The position numbers and the translations under genes were made by a program. A DNA stretch of 64,000 nt from JASHPR01 sp963808705 (GTDB taxonomy: Bacteria; Actinomycetota; Actinomycetes; Streptosporangiales; Streptosporangiaceae), in contig CAWEHB010000008.1 of assembly GCA_963808705.1 (NCBI GenBank), positions 434,001-498,000 on the forward strand, read 5' to 3'. This document shows positions 52,124 through 60,118 of the stretch, piece after piece (positions within the stretch are counted from its first letter, which is position 1; each line of letters starts with the position of its first letter). The notes under the pieces are model-generated. The model had not been told where the DNA came from. It did not search any database and saw only the letters and a program-made list of their open reading frames with translations.

Positions 52124-53275
52124 TTACCTCACCTCAGGCACCCGGCAGCGGGGCAGTGGGCGCGGGCGGGGCGTCCTCACGTCCGCCCGCCGCCCGCGAA
52201 TGCGCATTCTCTGACGCAACTTACCGGTAGTACGCAAGGTTCCCGCATCAGCACGAAGGGACAGGCCGGCCTTCAGCGCGTCGAGGTCGGCGATGGCGCC
52301 GGCCAGGGTGCTCACCTTGATCAGGTGCATCCCGGCGGGCACCGCTCCCACCGTGTTCGAGCAGTTCGCCGCCGGGGTCAGGAAGATCGTCGCGCCGGCC
52401 GCGCGCGCGCCGGCCATCTTCTGCTGGATCCCGCCGATCGGGTCGACGGTGCCGTCGGCCTCGATCTCCCCGGTTCCCGCGATGAACCGGCCGCCGGTCA
52501 GGTTGGCCGGGGTGAGCTTGTCGATGATGCCGAGCGCGAACATCAGGCCCGCGCTGGGACCGCCGATCTCCCCGACGCTGATCGTCACGGGGAACGGGAA
52601 CACGTAGCTCTCCACGAGCTCCACGCCGATCTCGGGCTCCCCCGCCACGTCGGCCGTGACCAGCCGCACCTGCTCGGTCTGGCCGTGCCGGAGAACGGTC
52701 AGCTCCACCGGCGCCCCGGGCTTGCGGGCCTTGATCAGGGTCCCGGCATCGGCGCGGCAGGTCACCGGATGGCCGTCGACGGCCACGATCACATCTCCGG
52801 CGCGCAGCACGTCCGCGGCCGGCATTCCCTTGACCGTCGCCTGAACGGTGTCCACCGTCTTGAAGGGGACGTTGAGCTGGCAGAGCGCGGCCGCGGTGGC
52901 CGTCTGCTGCGAGTCCGCCATCTCCTCGGTGTCCTGCTTGGCCACCTGCTCCGTGCTCAGGCCGGTGGGGAAGATCTCCGACTCGGGCACCACCGCCTGG
53001 TCCGGGCTCAGCCAGGCCCGGAGCGCCGCGAAGATGTTGAACCTGGTGCCCGGGCCGCCGATAAAGGACACGGTCACCATGTTGAGGTTGCCCTTGGTCG
53101 GGTAGGTGACATGGCCCTTGATCTGGATCAGCGGCTTGCCGCTCAGCTCGCCGAGCGTGTTCAGGGTCGGCCCGGGGGTCAGCGCGACGTAGGGGACGGG
53201 CGCGACCACGGCCACGGCCAGCGCGATCAGGACTCCGGCTGCTGCCACCAGCAGCGTCGCGGCTCGGCGGGACAT
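52124..53275 (-). CDS. YlbL-type PDZ/Lon-like membrane protease
   Basis: 383 residues: N-terminal signal anchor (LLVAAAGVLIALAVAVVAPVPY), PDZ domain around GMPAADVLRAGDVIVAVDGHPV, and a C-terminal S16 (Lon) protease domain with catalytic Ser in GEIGGPSAGLMFALG and Lys in IGGIQQKMAGARAAG. Acts at the outer face of the membrane; relatives take part in stress and division control. The usual proteins end shortly after LDALKAG; here an extra basic tail of about 40 residues (SLRADAG...RIRGRRADVRTPRPR) follows, which may be a late frameshift. Follows moaE by nine bases. Confidence 0.92.
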   Translation of the reverse strand: MSRRAATLLVAAAGVLIALAVAVVAPVPYVALTPGPTLNTLGELSGKPLIQIKGHVTYPTKGNLNMVTVSFIGGPGTRFNIFAALRAWLSPDQAVVPESEIFPTGLSTEQVAKQDTEEMADSQQTATAAALCQLNVPFKTVDTVQATVKGMPAADVLRAGDVIVAVDGHPVTCRADAGTLIKARKPGAPVELTVLRHGQTEQVRLVTADVAGEPEIGVELVESYVFPFPVTISVGEIGGPSAGLMFALGIIDKLTPANLTGGRFIAGTGEIEADGTVDPIGGIQQKMAGARAAGATIFLTPAANCSNTVGAVPAGMHLIKVSTLAGAIADLDALKAGLSLRADAGTLRTTGKLRQRMRIRGRRADVRTPRPRPLPRCRVPEVR

Positions 53276-53284
53276 GGGGGAAGA

Positions 53285-53716
53285 CTACGCGCTGTTGACC
53301 CACTCGCTGTCGCCGCCGACGAACTCCTGGTGCTTCCAGATCGGCACGAACTGCTTCAGGTCGTCGATCAGCGCGCGGCATGCCTCGAACGCCTCGGCGC
53401 GGTGCGGGCAGGCCACGGCGGTCACCACCGCGAGGTCGCCGACCGCCAGGTCGCCCACCCGGTGCACGGCCGCGACCGCCGTGGCGCCGAAGCTGGCCGC
53501 GACCTTCTCGGCGACCCGCCGCAACTCGGCCGAGGCCGACGGGTGCGCGGTGTAGCCGAGCCGGGCCACGGGACGGCCATGATCATTCTCCCGGACCGTG
53601 CCGACGAACAGGGAGATCCCCCCGGCCGCGGGATCCGAGACTGCGCTCAGCACCTCATCCACCGACAGCGGGGTCTCCCGCAGCTCGGCCAGCCGTACCA
53701 GGTCCACCATGTCCAT
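53285..53716 (-). CDS. moaE: Molybdopterin synthase catalytic subunit MoaE
   Basis: 143 residues from ATG 53716 (or 53710). Motifs: ISLFVGTVRENDHGRPVARLGYTAHPSA, VAAVHRVGDLAVGDLAVVTAVACPHRAEAFEACRALIDDLKQFVPIWKHQ with the conserved Lys of the active site. Joins with a MoaD sulfur carrier to insert dithiolene sulfur into precursor Z; MoeZ in this window is the likely sulfur-activating enzyme, although no moaD is present. In an SDR-moaE-ylbL-UPF0182 transcription unit, conserved in actinobacteria. Confidence 0.93.
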   Translation of the reverse strand: MDMVDLVRLAELRETPLSVDEVLSAVSDPAAGGISLFVGTVRENDHGRPVARLGYTAHPSASAELRRVAEKVAASFGATAVAAVHRVGDLAVGDLAVVTAVACPHRAEAFEACRALIDDLKQFVPIWKHQEFVGGDSEWVNSA

Positions 53717-53738
53717 TATGCCAAAGTGGCGCGGGCGC

Positions 53739-54935
53739 TCAGGTACCGCGGCGGCGCCGCCTGACCTCGCGCACGATCGCCGCGGTCCCGATGACGGCGA
53801 CCGTGGCGCCCGCGGCGGTGATCGTCGCGTCCTTCTTGTCCAGCCGGCGGCCCGCCACCGCATGGTGCCCGCCCCGCTGCTCGAGCAGGACCTGCAGCGC
53901 GGTCTCGTTGTCGAACGCGGGCTTCCAGCCCGCCTCCCGCAGGGTCACGCAGTCGACGACCCACGGGTACACGACGAAGTGCAGGTCGGTCACGAGAGCC
54001 GGGGTGATCCCGGCCCGGTGCAGCCGCCGCCCGGTGCCGAACGTCAGGCCGGCCGGCAGCTCGATCCGGCGCAGCCCGGATAGCTCTTCCACCTGCTCCT
54101 GCTCCAGCCACCCGTCGCAGCCGACCGCGAACTTGCCGGTCACCTCGCCCGCCGCGGCCAGCTCGAGCGCGGACACCAGGTCGTCGACGTGGCAGAACTG
54201 CCAGCGCGGAGCGCAGCCCTTCACGGCCAGCAGCCGCGGCGCCTCGAAATGGCGGGTGATCAGGGTGTCCACGCCCTCGCCGACGAGGGCAGCCGGACGG
54301 ACGACCGTGACGTCCATGCCGGGGTTGGCCTGCGGGGACCGCTGCGCCAGGTGCTCGATCTCCAGCAGGTCCCCGACCACGCTGCCGTCCGGGTCGGCGC
54401 CCAGCGGGGCAGCTTCCGCGAGCGGTACCGGGTTGTCCGGCCGCGCGCCGTACACCATCGCGCTGGTCAGCAGCACGACCCGGCCGACCCGCCCCGCGGC
54501 CGCCGCGGTCAGCACGGTCTGCGCGCCGCGGACGTTGAACGCCCGCCGGGACCGCTGGTCGGAGTCGGGGGCCAGGTCGAGGTCCGTGTGCACGACGACG
54601 TCCACGCCGGCCAGCCAGGCCAGCGCCGGGTCGCGGATGTCGACCACCCGCCAGGTCACGCCCGTCGCGTCGCCCCGGTGCCCGTCGATGGCGATGACCC
54701 GGCCGATCCTGGCCGACGCCGCCAGCCTGACCGTGAGCTCGTGGCCGAGGCCGCTGGCCGCCCCGGTCACGGCCACCACCGGACCGCGCCCCCGCTCCTC
54801 CCGGTCCCTGGCGCCCGGGCCGCGCCCCCGCTCCTCCCGGTCCCTGGCGCCCGGGCCGCGCCCCCGCTCCTCCCGGTCCCTGGCGCCCGGGCCGCCGTTC
54901 GCGGCCGACCCGCCGCGCGGTTCGCGGCGGCTCAC
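53739..54935 (-). CDS. NAD-dependent epimerase/SDR-family protein with repeat N-terminus
   Basis: About 398 residues from GTG 54935; the start is uncertain because the frame is open to 55142. The Rossmann domain begins VVAVTGAASGLGHELTVRL (glycine loop) and shows VVDIRDP, VVVHTDLDL, VVLLTSAMVYGARPDNPVPL (Ser/Tyr pair), QFCHVDDLVSALELA and a C-terminal membrane-like helix (ATITAAGATVAVIGTAAIV). Ahead of it are three exact copies of a 12-residue unit (G-A-R-D-R-E-E-R-G-R-G-P). The C-terminal helix and basic tail suggest membrane attachment. Substrate unknown. Divergent from the zincin-like gene. Confidence 0.8.
   Translation of the reverse strand: MSRREPRGGSAANGGPGARDREERGRGPGARDREERGRGPGARDREERGRGPVVAVTGAASGLGHELTVRLAASARIGRVIAIDGHRGDATGVTWRVVDIRDPALAWLAGVDVVVHTDLDLAPDSDQRSRRAFNVRGAQTVLTAAAAGRVGRVVLLTSAMVYGARPDNPVPLAEAAPLGADPDGSVVGDLLEIEHLAQRSPQANPGMDVTVVRPAALVGEGVDTLITRHFEAPRLLAVKGCAPRWQFCHVDDLVSALELAAAGEVTGKFAVGCDGWLEQEQVEELSGLRRIELPAGLTFGTGRRLHRAGITPALVTDLHFVVYPWVVDCVTLREAGWKPAFDNETALQVLLEQRGGHHAVAGRRLDKKDATITAAGATVAVIGTAAIVREVRRRRRGT
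54784..54891 (-). repeat. Three exact 36-bp repeats in the SDR N-terminus
   Basis: 54784-54819, 54820-54855 and 54856-54891 are identical to the base. On the minus strand each encodes G-A-R-D-R-E-E-R-G-R-G-P in frame, immediately before the Rossmann fold. Perfect identity points to very recent amplification, and copy number should vary between strains. Confidence 0.95.
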
Positions 54936-55071
54936 CGGTGGTCCAGGGCCTGACGGCAGGCCGCCCGGGCTGCGCCGTTGGCGAACCTGGCATCTCGATT
55001 GCTCACCATGGCGTGCTCCCGGATAACGTGGCGGACGTGGACCCTTCCATCCTGCCCGAGAGGCAGCGGAG

Positions 55072-56556
55072 ATGACTGATCCTCCCTTTGGCTTTGGCCT
55101 GCCTGGCGACCGCGACCGGGACCCGGGCGATTCTGGAAGCACGCCGGATGTCCCCGGAGGCGCTGGCGGCGGCGCCGGCCGGGGTCAGGGCGGTCCCGGG
55201 GGGCCGCCGGGACCGACGGGACCGCTAGGGCCGCTGGGGGACCCGCAGCAGTTCGCCGACGCCCTTCGCCAGTTCGCCGACCTGATGTCCTGGCAGGGCG
55301 GCCCGGTCAACTGGGACCTCGCCAAGAACGTGGCGCGGCAGACCGTCGCCGCCAAGGGCGACCCGAGCGTACTGGAGATCGACCGCCGCAAGACCGTTGA
55401 GGCCATCCGCACGGCCGACCTGTGGCTGGAGGACGCCACCACCCTGCCCACCGGGATCCGCATCGTGCAGGCGTGGAGCCGGTCGGAATGGGTGGAGGCG
55501 ACCCTGCCGGTCTGGTCGAAGCTGTGCGACCCCATCGCGGCCCGGGCGGTCGACGCCATGGGCGGGATGCTGGCCGAGGACCCCGAGGAACTGGCCGAGG
55601 AACTCCCGCCCGAGATGCGTTCCGCGATGAGCGCCTTCACCGGCGGGCTCGGCGCGCTCGGCGGGCTCGGCCAGATGATGCGCCGGATTGGCGGGATGAT
55701 GGTCGGCGGCCAGACCGGAGCCGCGGTCGGCGCGCTGGCCGAGGAGGTGGTCAGCTCCACCGACGTCGGCCTCCCGCTGGGGCCTGCGGGCACGGCCGCC
55801 CTGCTCCCGGCCGGCGTCAGCGCCTTCGGGCGGGGGCTGTCCGTCGACGACGACGAGGTACGGCTGTTCCTCGCGCTGCGCGAGGCGGCGCATCACCGGC
55901 TGTTCGCCCACGTGCCCTGGCTGCGAGCCCACCTGCTCGGGGCGGTGGAAGATTACGCGCGGGGCATCACCGTGGACGCCAACGCGCTGCGGGAGGCCAT
56001 GCCGCAGATCGATCCGGCCAACCCGGAGGCCCTGAACGAGGCGCTGACCGGTGCCGCGCTGTTCCAGCCAGAGGACACCGAGCAGCAAAAGGCCGCGCTG
56101 GCGCGGCTGGAGACCGTCCTGGCCCTGGTCGAGGGGTGGGTCGCGACCGTGGTCGACACGGCGGCCGCTGACCGGCTGCCGCAGGCGGGCGCGCTCGCCG
56201 AGGCGATCAGGCGGCGCCGGGCCAGCGGCGGCCCGGCCGAGCGGACTTTCGCGACGCTAGTCGGGCTGGAGCTGCGGCCGCGCAGGCTCCGTGAGGCCGC
56301 CGCCATCTGGCGCGGGCTGACCGACGCCCGCGGCATCGACGGCCGGGACGCGGTCTGGGCTCATCCCGACCTGTTGCCCACCGCGGACGACTTCGACGAC
56401 CCGGACGGCTTCGTCCGCGGCCGCCCCGAATTCGACATCTCGGACCTGGAGTCAGCGGGCCGGGAGGGCTCGGGCGAAAAGAAGGACTCCGGCGCAGAAG
56501 GCGCGGCAGGCGAGGAAGAGCCTCCCGAGGACGGCGGCTCCCCGGGCGACGCCTAG
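55072..56556 (+). CDS. Zincin-like metalloprotease/hydrolase family protein (Rv3195 type)
   Basis: 494 residues. Matches the actinobacterial 'zinc-dependent metalloprotease' family (TIGR03624/PF10103): VNWDLAKNVARQTVAAKGDPSV, TADLWLEDATTLPTGI, AWSRSEWVEATLPVW, a Gly/Met-rich helix hairpin (GGLGQMMRRIGGMMVGGQTGAAVG), the zinc helix LFLALREAAHHRLFAHVPWLR (E-A-x-H-x-x-L-F) and PGWVATVVD-type YVEHVMD region replaced by VEGWVATVVD. The tail is Glu/Gly-rich and disordered. Sits between the SDR gene and the Rv3196-like gene, as in M. tuberculosis. Substrate unknown. Confidence 0.88.
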   Translation: MTDPPFGFGLPGDRDRDPGDSGSTPDVPGGAGGGAGRGQGGPGGPPGPTGPLGPLGDPQQFADALRQFADLMSWQGGPVNWDLAKNVARQTVAAKGDPSVLEIDRRKTVEAIRTADLWLEDATTLPTGIRIVQAWSRSEWVEATLPVWSKLCDPIAARAVDAMGGMLAEDPEELAEELPPEMRSAMSAFTGGLGALGGLGQMMRRIGGMMVGGQTGAAVGALAEEVVSSTDVGLPLGPAGTAALLPAGVSAFGRGLSVDDDEVRLFLALREAAHHRLFAHVPWLRAHLLGAVEDYARGITVDANALREAMPQIDPANPEALNEALTGAALFQPEDTEQQKAALARLETVLALVEGWVATVVDTAAADRLPQAGALAEAIRRRRASGGPAERTFATLVGLELRPRRLREAAAIWRGLTDARGIDGRDAVWAHPDLLPTADDFDDPDGFVRGRPEFDISDLESAGREGSGEKKDSGAEGAAGEEEPPEDGGSPGDA

Positions 56557-56585
56557 CCCCGCGGGTGCGCCTGGCCGACCCCCAG

Positions 56586-56644
56586 TTTCATGATCGTGGT
56601 GCATGGCACGCGAATAACACACCTCAGGAACCGCGATCATGAAA
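56586..56644. terminator. Inverted repeat after the zincin-like gene
   Basis: TTTCATGATCG (56586-56596) is the exact complement of CGATCATGAAA (56634-56644), with 37 bases between. It begins 30 bp after the stop, so it may terminate the zincin-like transcript; the long loop and AT-rich arms also fit an operator for the next unit. Confidence 0.55.
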
Positions 56645-56690
56645 GGGCGGACGCTGGCCGGGAATCCGCGGATGAGGGACTGACAATCTC

Positions 56691-56830
56691 ACGTCCACAG
56701 GCGGTGGACGGCGTCTTCCCTGGTCCGCCCGGTGCGGCATACCTCGCCATCACGAACTGCACAAGCCTGTTCACCGGTGTCCACAGCGACACTCCGCTTT
56801 CTCCCCACGTTGTCCACAGCGCCGTCCACA
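56691..56830 (+). promoter_or_regulatory. Cluster of DnaA-box-like sites
   Basis: Four same-orientation matches to the actinobacterial DnaA box TTGTCCACA: 56692-56700 (CGTCCACAG end), 56777-56785 (GTGTCCACA), 56810-56818 (TTGTCCACA, exact) and 56822-56830 (CCGTCCACA). One exact box and three close ones within 140 bp of non-coding DNA are more than expected by chance. Confidence 0.55.
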
Positions 56831-56923
56831 GGGACGTATTGACCGCGCATGGTGCCTGGCCTAGCTTCGACTGGCAGGAGTCCCCGGGCTTTCAGGTCGC
56901 ACGTCGCTTCTGGGGAAGGGGGC

Positions 56924-56966
56924 GAACGGCGCGCAGCGGAGCGAGCGGCAGCTCGCCGCGCCGTTC
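56924..56966. other. Branched hairpin in the Rv3196-like upstream region
   Basis: GAACGGCGCG (56924-56933) pairs with CGCGCCGTTC (56957-56966), enclosing a second stem GCGAGC-GGCA-GCTCGC (56941-56956) stacked directly on the closing arm. It could be an mRNA leader structure or a terminator upstream of the next unit. Confidence 0.6.
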
Positions 56967-57097
56967 CGGCGCCCGGGGGCCCCGGCCATCGTCCGGCCAT
57001 CCCCGCGGGGTCCCCGGCCTTCATCCAGCCATCCCGGGGACCCCGGTCGGCGGGCTGCCGTATCGTTTTGTCGGTATTGCCTGTCACGCTGGGGTAT

Positions 57098-58027
57098 GTG
57101 AGACCAGCGCTGAAGCCGGGGTTACTGCCGGTATGGCGAGATCGCGACACGCTGCAGATCGGGATCGACTCGCGCCGGGCGGTGGCACTGACCGGCATGG
57201 CCGGCATCGCCTGGGTGATCGGCCTCCTCGACGGAAGCCGCGACCGGGCGCAGGTCATCCAGGCCGCGGTGGACCACGGCATCCCGGCGGAGACCGCCGA
57301 GCGGGTGCTGGCCCTGCTCGCGACGGCCGGCGCGCTCGACGACTTCCCGGCTGGCACGTTACGGGTGCTCTCCCCGCCGCTGCGGGCCCGGCTGGCCGCG
57401 GAACTGGCCACCGCGTCCCTGGCTCACCGGGACAGCGACGGCGGCGCGCGCACCCTGGCGCGCAGGCTGGCCGCGCAGATCCGCATTCACGGCGGCGGGA
57501 GGATCGGAGCCGGCATTGCCGGCCTCCTGACGACGTCCGGCATCGGCCGGGTCACGCACGCGGACCCAGGGGATGCCGGCCCGGCCCGGCCCGACCTTGC
57601 CGTCGTGGTCGGCCGGCATTCCCTGGAGCTCCGGGCCAGCCTCATGCGCGAGCAGGTACCGCATCTGGCCGCGTCGGCGGACGAGGCCATCGGCATCGTG
57701 GGGCCGCTGGTGATCCCCGGCCGCACCGCCTGCCTGAGATGCCTGGACTTAACCCGGACCGACCGGGATCCGGCCTGGCCGCTGATCCTCGCCCAGCTGG
57801 CCGGGCGCAAGCCGGATCCCCTGGCCTGCGACGCGCCGCTCGCGGCGGCCGTGGCCGCGCAGGCGGCCGCGCAGGTGCTGGCCTTCACCGACCGGGCCGC
57901 CGGGGCCGGAGCCGTCACCAACGGCACCCTGGAGTTCGTCCTGCCCGGATGGCAGTGGCGCCGCAGAACCTGGCCGCGTCATCAAGACTGCTCGTGTGGC
58001 AGCAATACCTCCGGTCACGGAGAATAG
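57098..58027 (+). CDS. ThiF-like/TOMM-type protein (Rv3196 homologue)
   Basis: 309 residues from GTG 57098. N-terminal winged-helix-like part (LPVWRDRDTLQIGIDSRRAVAL, WVIGLLDGSRDRAQVIQAA) resembles peptide-recognition domains of cyclodehydratase systems; the middle has a Rossmann-like IRIHGGGRIGAGIAGLLTTSGIGRVTHAD; the end has two Cys pairs (TACLRCLDL and CSCGSN) able to hold zinc. Together this is the actinobacterial ThiF-related family seen at Rv3196. The ATP-binding residues of active E1 enzymes are not evident, so it may only bind peptides. Its gene is followed by the ABC1 kinase gene 96 bp downstream. Confidence 0.75.
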   Translation: MRPALKPGLLPVWRDRDTLQIGIDSRRAVALTGMAGIAWVIGLLDGSRDRAQVIQAAVDHGIPAETAERVLALLATAGALDDFPAGTLRVLSPPLRARLAAELATASLAHRDSDGGARTLARRLAAQIRIHGGGRIGAGIAGLLTTSGIGRVTHADPGDAGPARPDLAVVVGRHSLELRASLMREQVPHLAASADEAIGIVGPLVIPGRTACLRCLDLTRTDRDPAWPLILAQLAGRKPDPLACDAPLAAAVAAQAAAQVLAFTDRAAGAGAVTNGTLEFVLPGWQWRRRTWPRHQDCSCGSNTSGHGE

Positions 58028-58123
58028 GATCTTGGCATCCGCCCGGTCCCGATGGCCCGGGGTCCCGGCCCGCCTGGGCAGAAGGGAGCACAAGTTGAGG
58101 TTCGCGGTTCACGGGGAAGTCCA

Positions 58124-59755
58124 GTGAGCGATCTTCCGCGCCGTGCCGTGACCCGTACGGCGAAGCTTGCCACCCTGCCGGTCGGCCTGGCCGGCCGGAC
58201 CGCGTGGGGGCTGGGCAAGCGCCTGGGCGGGCGCCCGGCCGAACTGGTCGCCCACGAGATCCAGCAGCGGACCGCGGAGCAGATCTTCAGGGTCCTCGGC
58301 GAGCTCAAGGGCGGCGCGCTGAAGCTCGGGCAGGCCCTGTCGATCTTCGAGGCGGCGCTGCCCGCCGAAATAGCGGAGCCCTACCGGGCCACGCTGACCA
58401 GGCTGCAGGAATCCGCGCCGCCGCTGCCCGCAAGCACCGTGCACAAGGTGCTCGTGGCCGACCTGGGCGACGACTGGCGGGACAATTTCGCCGACTTCGA
58501 CGACAGCCCGGCCGCGGCCGCCTCCATCGGCCAGGTGCACCGCGCGACCTGGCACGACGGCCGCCGGGTCGCGGTGAAGATCCAGTACCCGGGGGCCGGG
58601 AAGGCACTGATCAGCGACTTCACCCAGCTCAGCCGGCTTGGCCGGCTGTTCAGCGTGCTGATGCCCGGCCTCGACGTCAAGCCGCTGCTCGACGAGCTGC
58701 GCAAGAGGGTCGCAGAAGAACTCGACTACCGGCTCGAGGCCGTCTCTCAGGAGGCGTTCGCCCAGGCCTACGCGGATGACCCCGAGTTCTTCGTCCCGCA
58801 TATCGTCACGGCGACCGACCACGTCCTGGTCAGCGAGTGGATGGGCGGCACGCCGCTGTCGAAGATCATCGCCGAGGGGACCACCGAGGAGCGGAACCAG
58901 GCCGGCCTCCTGCTGGTCCGGTTCCTGTTCTCCGGTCCCTCCCGGGCGGGCCTGCTGCACGCGGACCCGCATCCCGGCAACTTCCGGCTGCTCGACGACG
59001 GCCGGCTCGGCATCCTCGACTTCGGCGCGGTGGACCGGCTCCCGGACGGATTCCCTCGTTTCTTCGGCAAGCTCCTGCGCCTCATGCACGAGGACCGCGA
59101 CATCGAGACCGTGGAGCACGAACTGCGCGTGCACGGCTTCCTGAAGGAGGGCGTCACCGTCGACCTCGACGCGCTCCACGCCTACCTGGCACCGCTGGCC
59201 GAGCCGTCCCGGGTGGAGACCTTCAAGTTCACCCGGGAGTGGCTGCGGGAAGAGGCGTCCCGGGTCACCGACATGAGGTCGGCTGCTATCAGCCGGCGCC
59301 TCAACATGCCGCCCTCGTATATCTTGATCCACCGCGTCTCCACGGCCGGGATCGGGGTGCTGTGCCAGCTCGAGTGCGAGGGACAGTTCCGCGCCGAGGT
59401 GATCAAGTGGATGCCCGGCTACACCGATCCGCTGGATCCCGTCCCGGACGACCACCCGGCCGAGGACGTAGACGCCGCGGCGGCGGAGCCGGATGTACCG
59501 ACCGCCGGGCCAGGCATACCGACCGCCGGGCCAGGCATAGACCCGACCGCCGGGCCAGGCATACCGACCGCCGGGCCAGGCATACCGACCGCCGGGCCAG
59601 GCATACCGACCGCCGGGCCAGGCATACCGACCGCCGGGTCAGGCATACCGACCGAGGAGCTAGAGGTCGCGGTCGAGAACCTGGACGTCGGGACTGCTCC
59701 TGGCCGGGACGACCCAGACGACGCCAGGGCCGGCGTGGCCAGCCCGAACGGCTGA
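58124..59755 (+). CDS. ABC1/UbiB-family atypical kinase with heptapeptide-repeat tail
   Basis: 543 residues from GTG 58124. ABC1 core: KGGALKLGQALSIFEAALP (the K-x-G-Q nucleotide motif), SIGQVHRATWHDGRRVAVKIQYPG (Ala-rich loop, Lys), EELDYRLEA, LVSEWMGGTPLS, LLHADPHPGNFRLLDDGRLGILDFGAV (metal-binding Asn and DFG). Acts in membrane quinone or lipid metabolism in relatives; the Rv3197 homologue next to whiB7 has been linked to macrolide tolerance. The M. tuberculosis protein is about 447 residues; the extra length here is seven copies of PTAGPGI and an acidic end. Followed by a strong terminator. Confidence 0.9.
   Translation: MSDLPRRAVTRTAKLATLPVGLAGRTAWGLGKRLGGRPAELVAHEIQQRTAEQIFRVLGELKGGALKLGQALSIFEAALPAEIAEPYRATLTRLQESAPPLPASTVHKVLVADLGDDWRDNFADFDDSPAAAASIGQVHRATWHDGRRVAVKIQYPGAGKALISDFTQLSRLGRLFSVLMPGLDVKPLLDELRKRVAEELDYRLEAVSQEAFAQAYADDPEFFVPHIVTATDHVLVSEWMGGTPLSKIIAEGTTEERNQAGLLLVRFLFSGPSRAGLLHADPHPGNFRLLDDGRLGILDFGAVDRLPDGFPRFFGKLLRLMHEDRDIETVEHELRVHGFLKEGVTVDLDALHAYLAPLAEPSRVETFKFTREWLREEASRVTDMRSAAISRRLNMPPSYILIHRVSTAGIGVLCQLECEGQFRAEVIKWMPGYTDPLDPVPDDHPAEDVDAAAAEPDVPTAGPGIPTAGPGIDPTAGPGIPTAGPGIPTAGPGIPTAGPGIPTAGSGIPTEELEVAVENLDVGTAPGRDDPDDARAGVASPNG
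59498..59650 (+). repeat. 21-bp repeats encoding PTAGPGI in the ABC1 kinase tail
   Basis: Seven in-frame 21-bp units start at 59498, 59519, 59543, 59564, 59585, 59606 and 59627; an Asp codon separates the second and third, and the last reads PTAGSGI. An eighth begins (CCGAC) and breaks off. The units are nearly identical in DNA as well as protein, so the array is young and likely length-variable. Confidence 0.95.
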
Positions 59756-59774
59756 CCCGAGCCCGGCCGGGCAG

Positions 59775-59813
59775 CGCCAGGGCCCGGGAAGCCGAACTTC
59801 CCGGGCCCTGGCG
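59775..59813. terminator. Bidirectional terminator between ABC1 kinase and coiled-coil gene
   Basis: CGCCAGGGCCCGGGAAG (59775-59791), loop CCGAA, and the exact complement (59797-59813) give a 17-bp stem between the convergent genes ending at 59755 and 59818. Confidence 0.9.
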
Positions 59814-59817
59814 GTCA

Positions 59818-60081
59818 TCAGAGCCGGACCAGTGAGCCCTGCTCGGCAGCCAGCTCGCCAAGTTCGGCGGCCAGCTCGCCGCGCTCGGCGGCCAGCTCGC
59901 CATTCAGGCGCAGGGCCTCGTTCAGCGAGCGGACCAGCTCGCGCTGTGCCCGCTCGGCCCGCCGGGCGGCCCGGCCGAGCGCCTGCGCCCGCCGCGCCTG
60001 ACGCTGCGCGACGGCATTCGCCAGCATTGCTTGTTGTCGGTCTCTGGCCATCTCCTGAAGCAAAAGCATTTCCGCCACCAC
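59818..60081 (-). CDS. Small coiled-coil protein next to whiB7
   Basis: 87 residues. Met/Gln/Arg-rich helix (MLLLQEMARDRQQAMLANAVAQRQARRAQALGRAARRAERAQREL) followed by three heptads of the type GELAAER/GELAAEL/GELAAEQ. It is predicted to be one long amphipathic coiled coil; no membrane segment. Small basic-helix proteins of this sort occur beside whiB7 in other actinobacteria, but I know of no function. It is 37 bp downstream of whiB7 and co-directional, so WhiB7 could drive it. Confidence 0.65.
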   Translation of the reverse strand: MVAEMLLLQEMARDRQQAMLANAVAQRQARRAQALGRAARRAERAQRELVRSLNEALRLNGELAAERGELAAELGELAAEQGSLVRL

Positions 60082-60118
60082 CGTTTCTAGTTTCTCGATG
60101 CCCGCCGGCCGCGACTGG

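Larger units (their letters stand above)
56557..57097. other. 541-bp gap with hairpins and DnaA-box-like sites
   Basis: No gene is visible in this stretch; the frames crossing it are Arg/Pro-rich shadows. It contains the inverted repeat at 56586-56644, four TGTCCACA-like sites between 56691 and 56830, the branched hairpin at 56924-56966, and presumably the promoter of the Rv3196-like/ABC1 kinase genes. No oriC-type dnaA or dnaN gene is nearby. Confidence 0.7.

Noticed and set aside
56557..57097. Chromosomal replication origin
   Set aside because: DnaA-box-like sites are present but there is no dnaA, dnaN, gyrB or rpmH nearby and no AT-rich unwinding region.
59498..59650. CRISPR-like array
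   Set aside because: The 21-bp units are directly adjacent and in frame with no unique spacers, so this is a coding minisatellite. The same applies to the arrays at 11.6, 36.0 and 54.8 kb.
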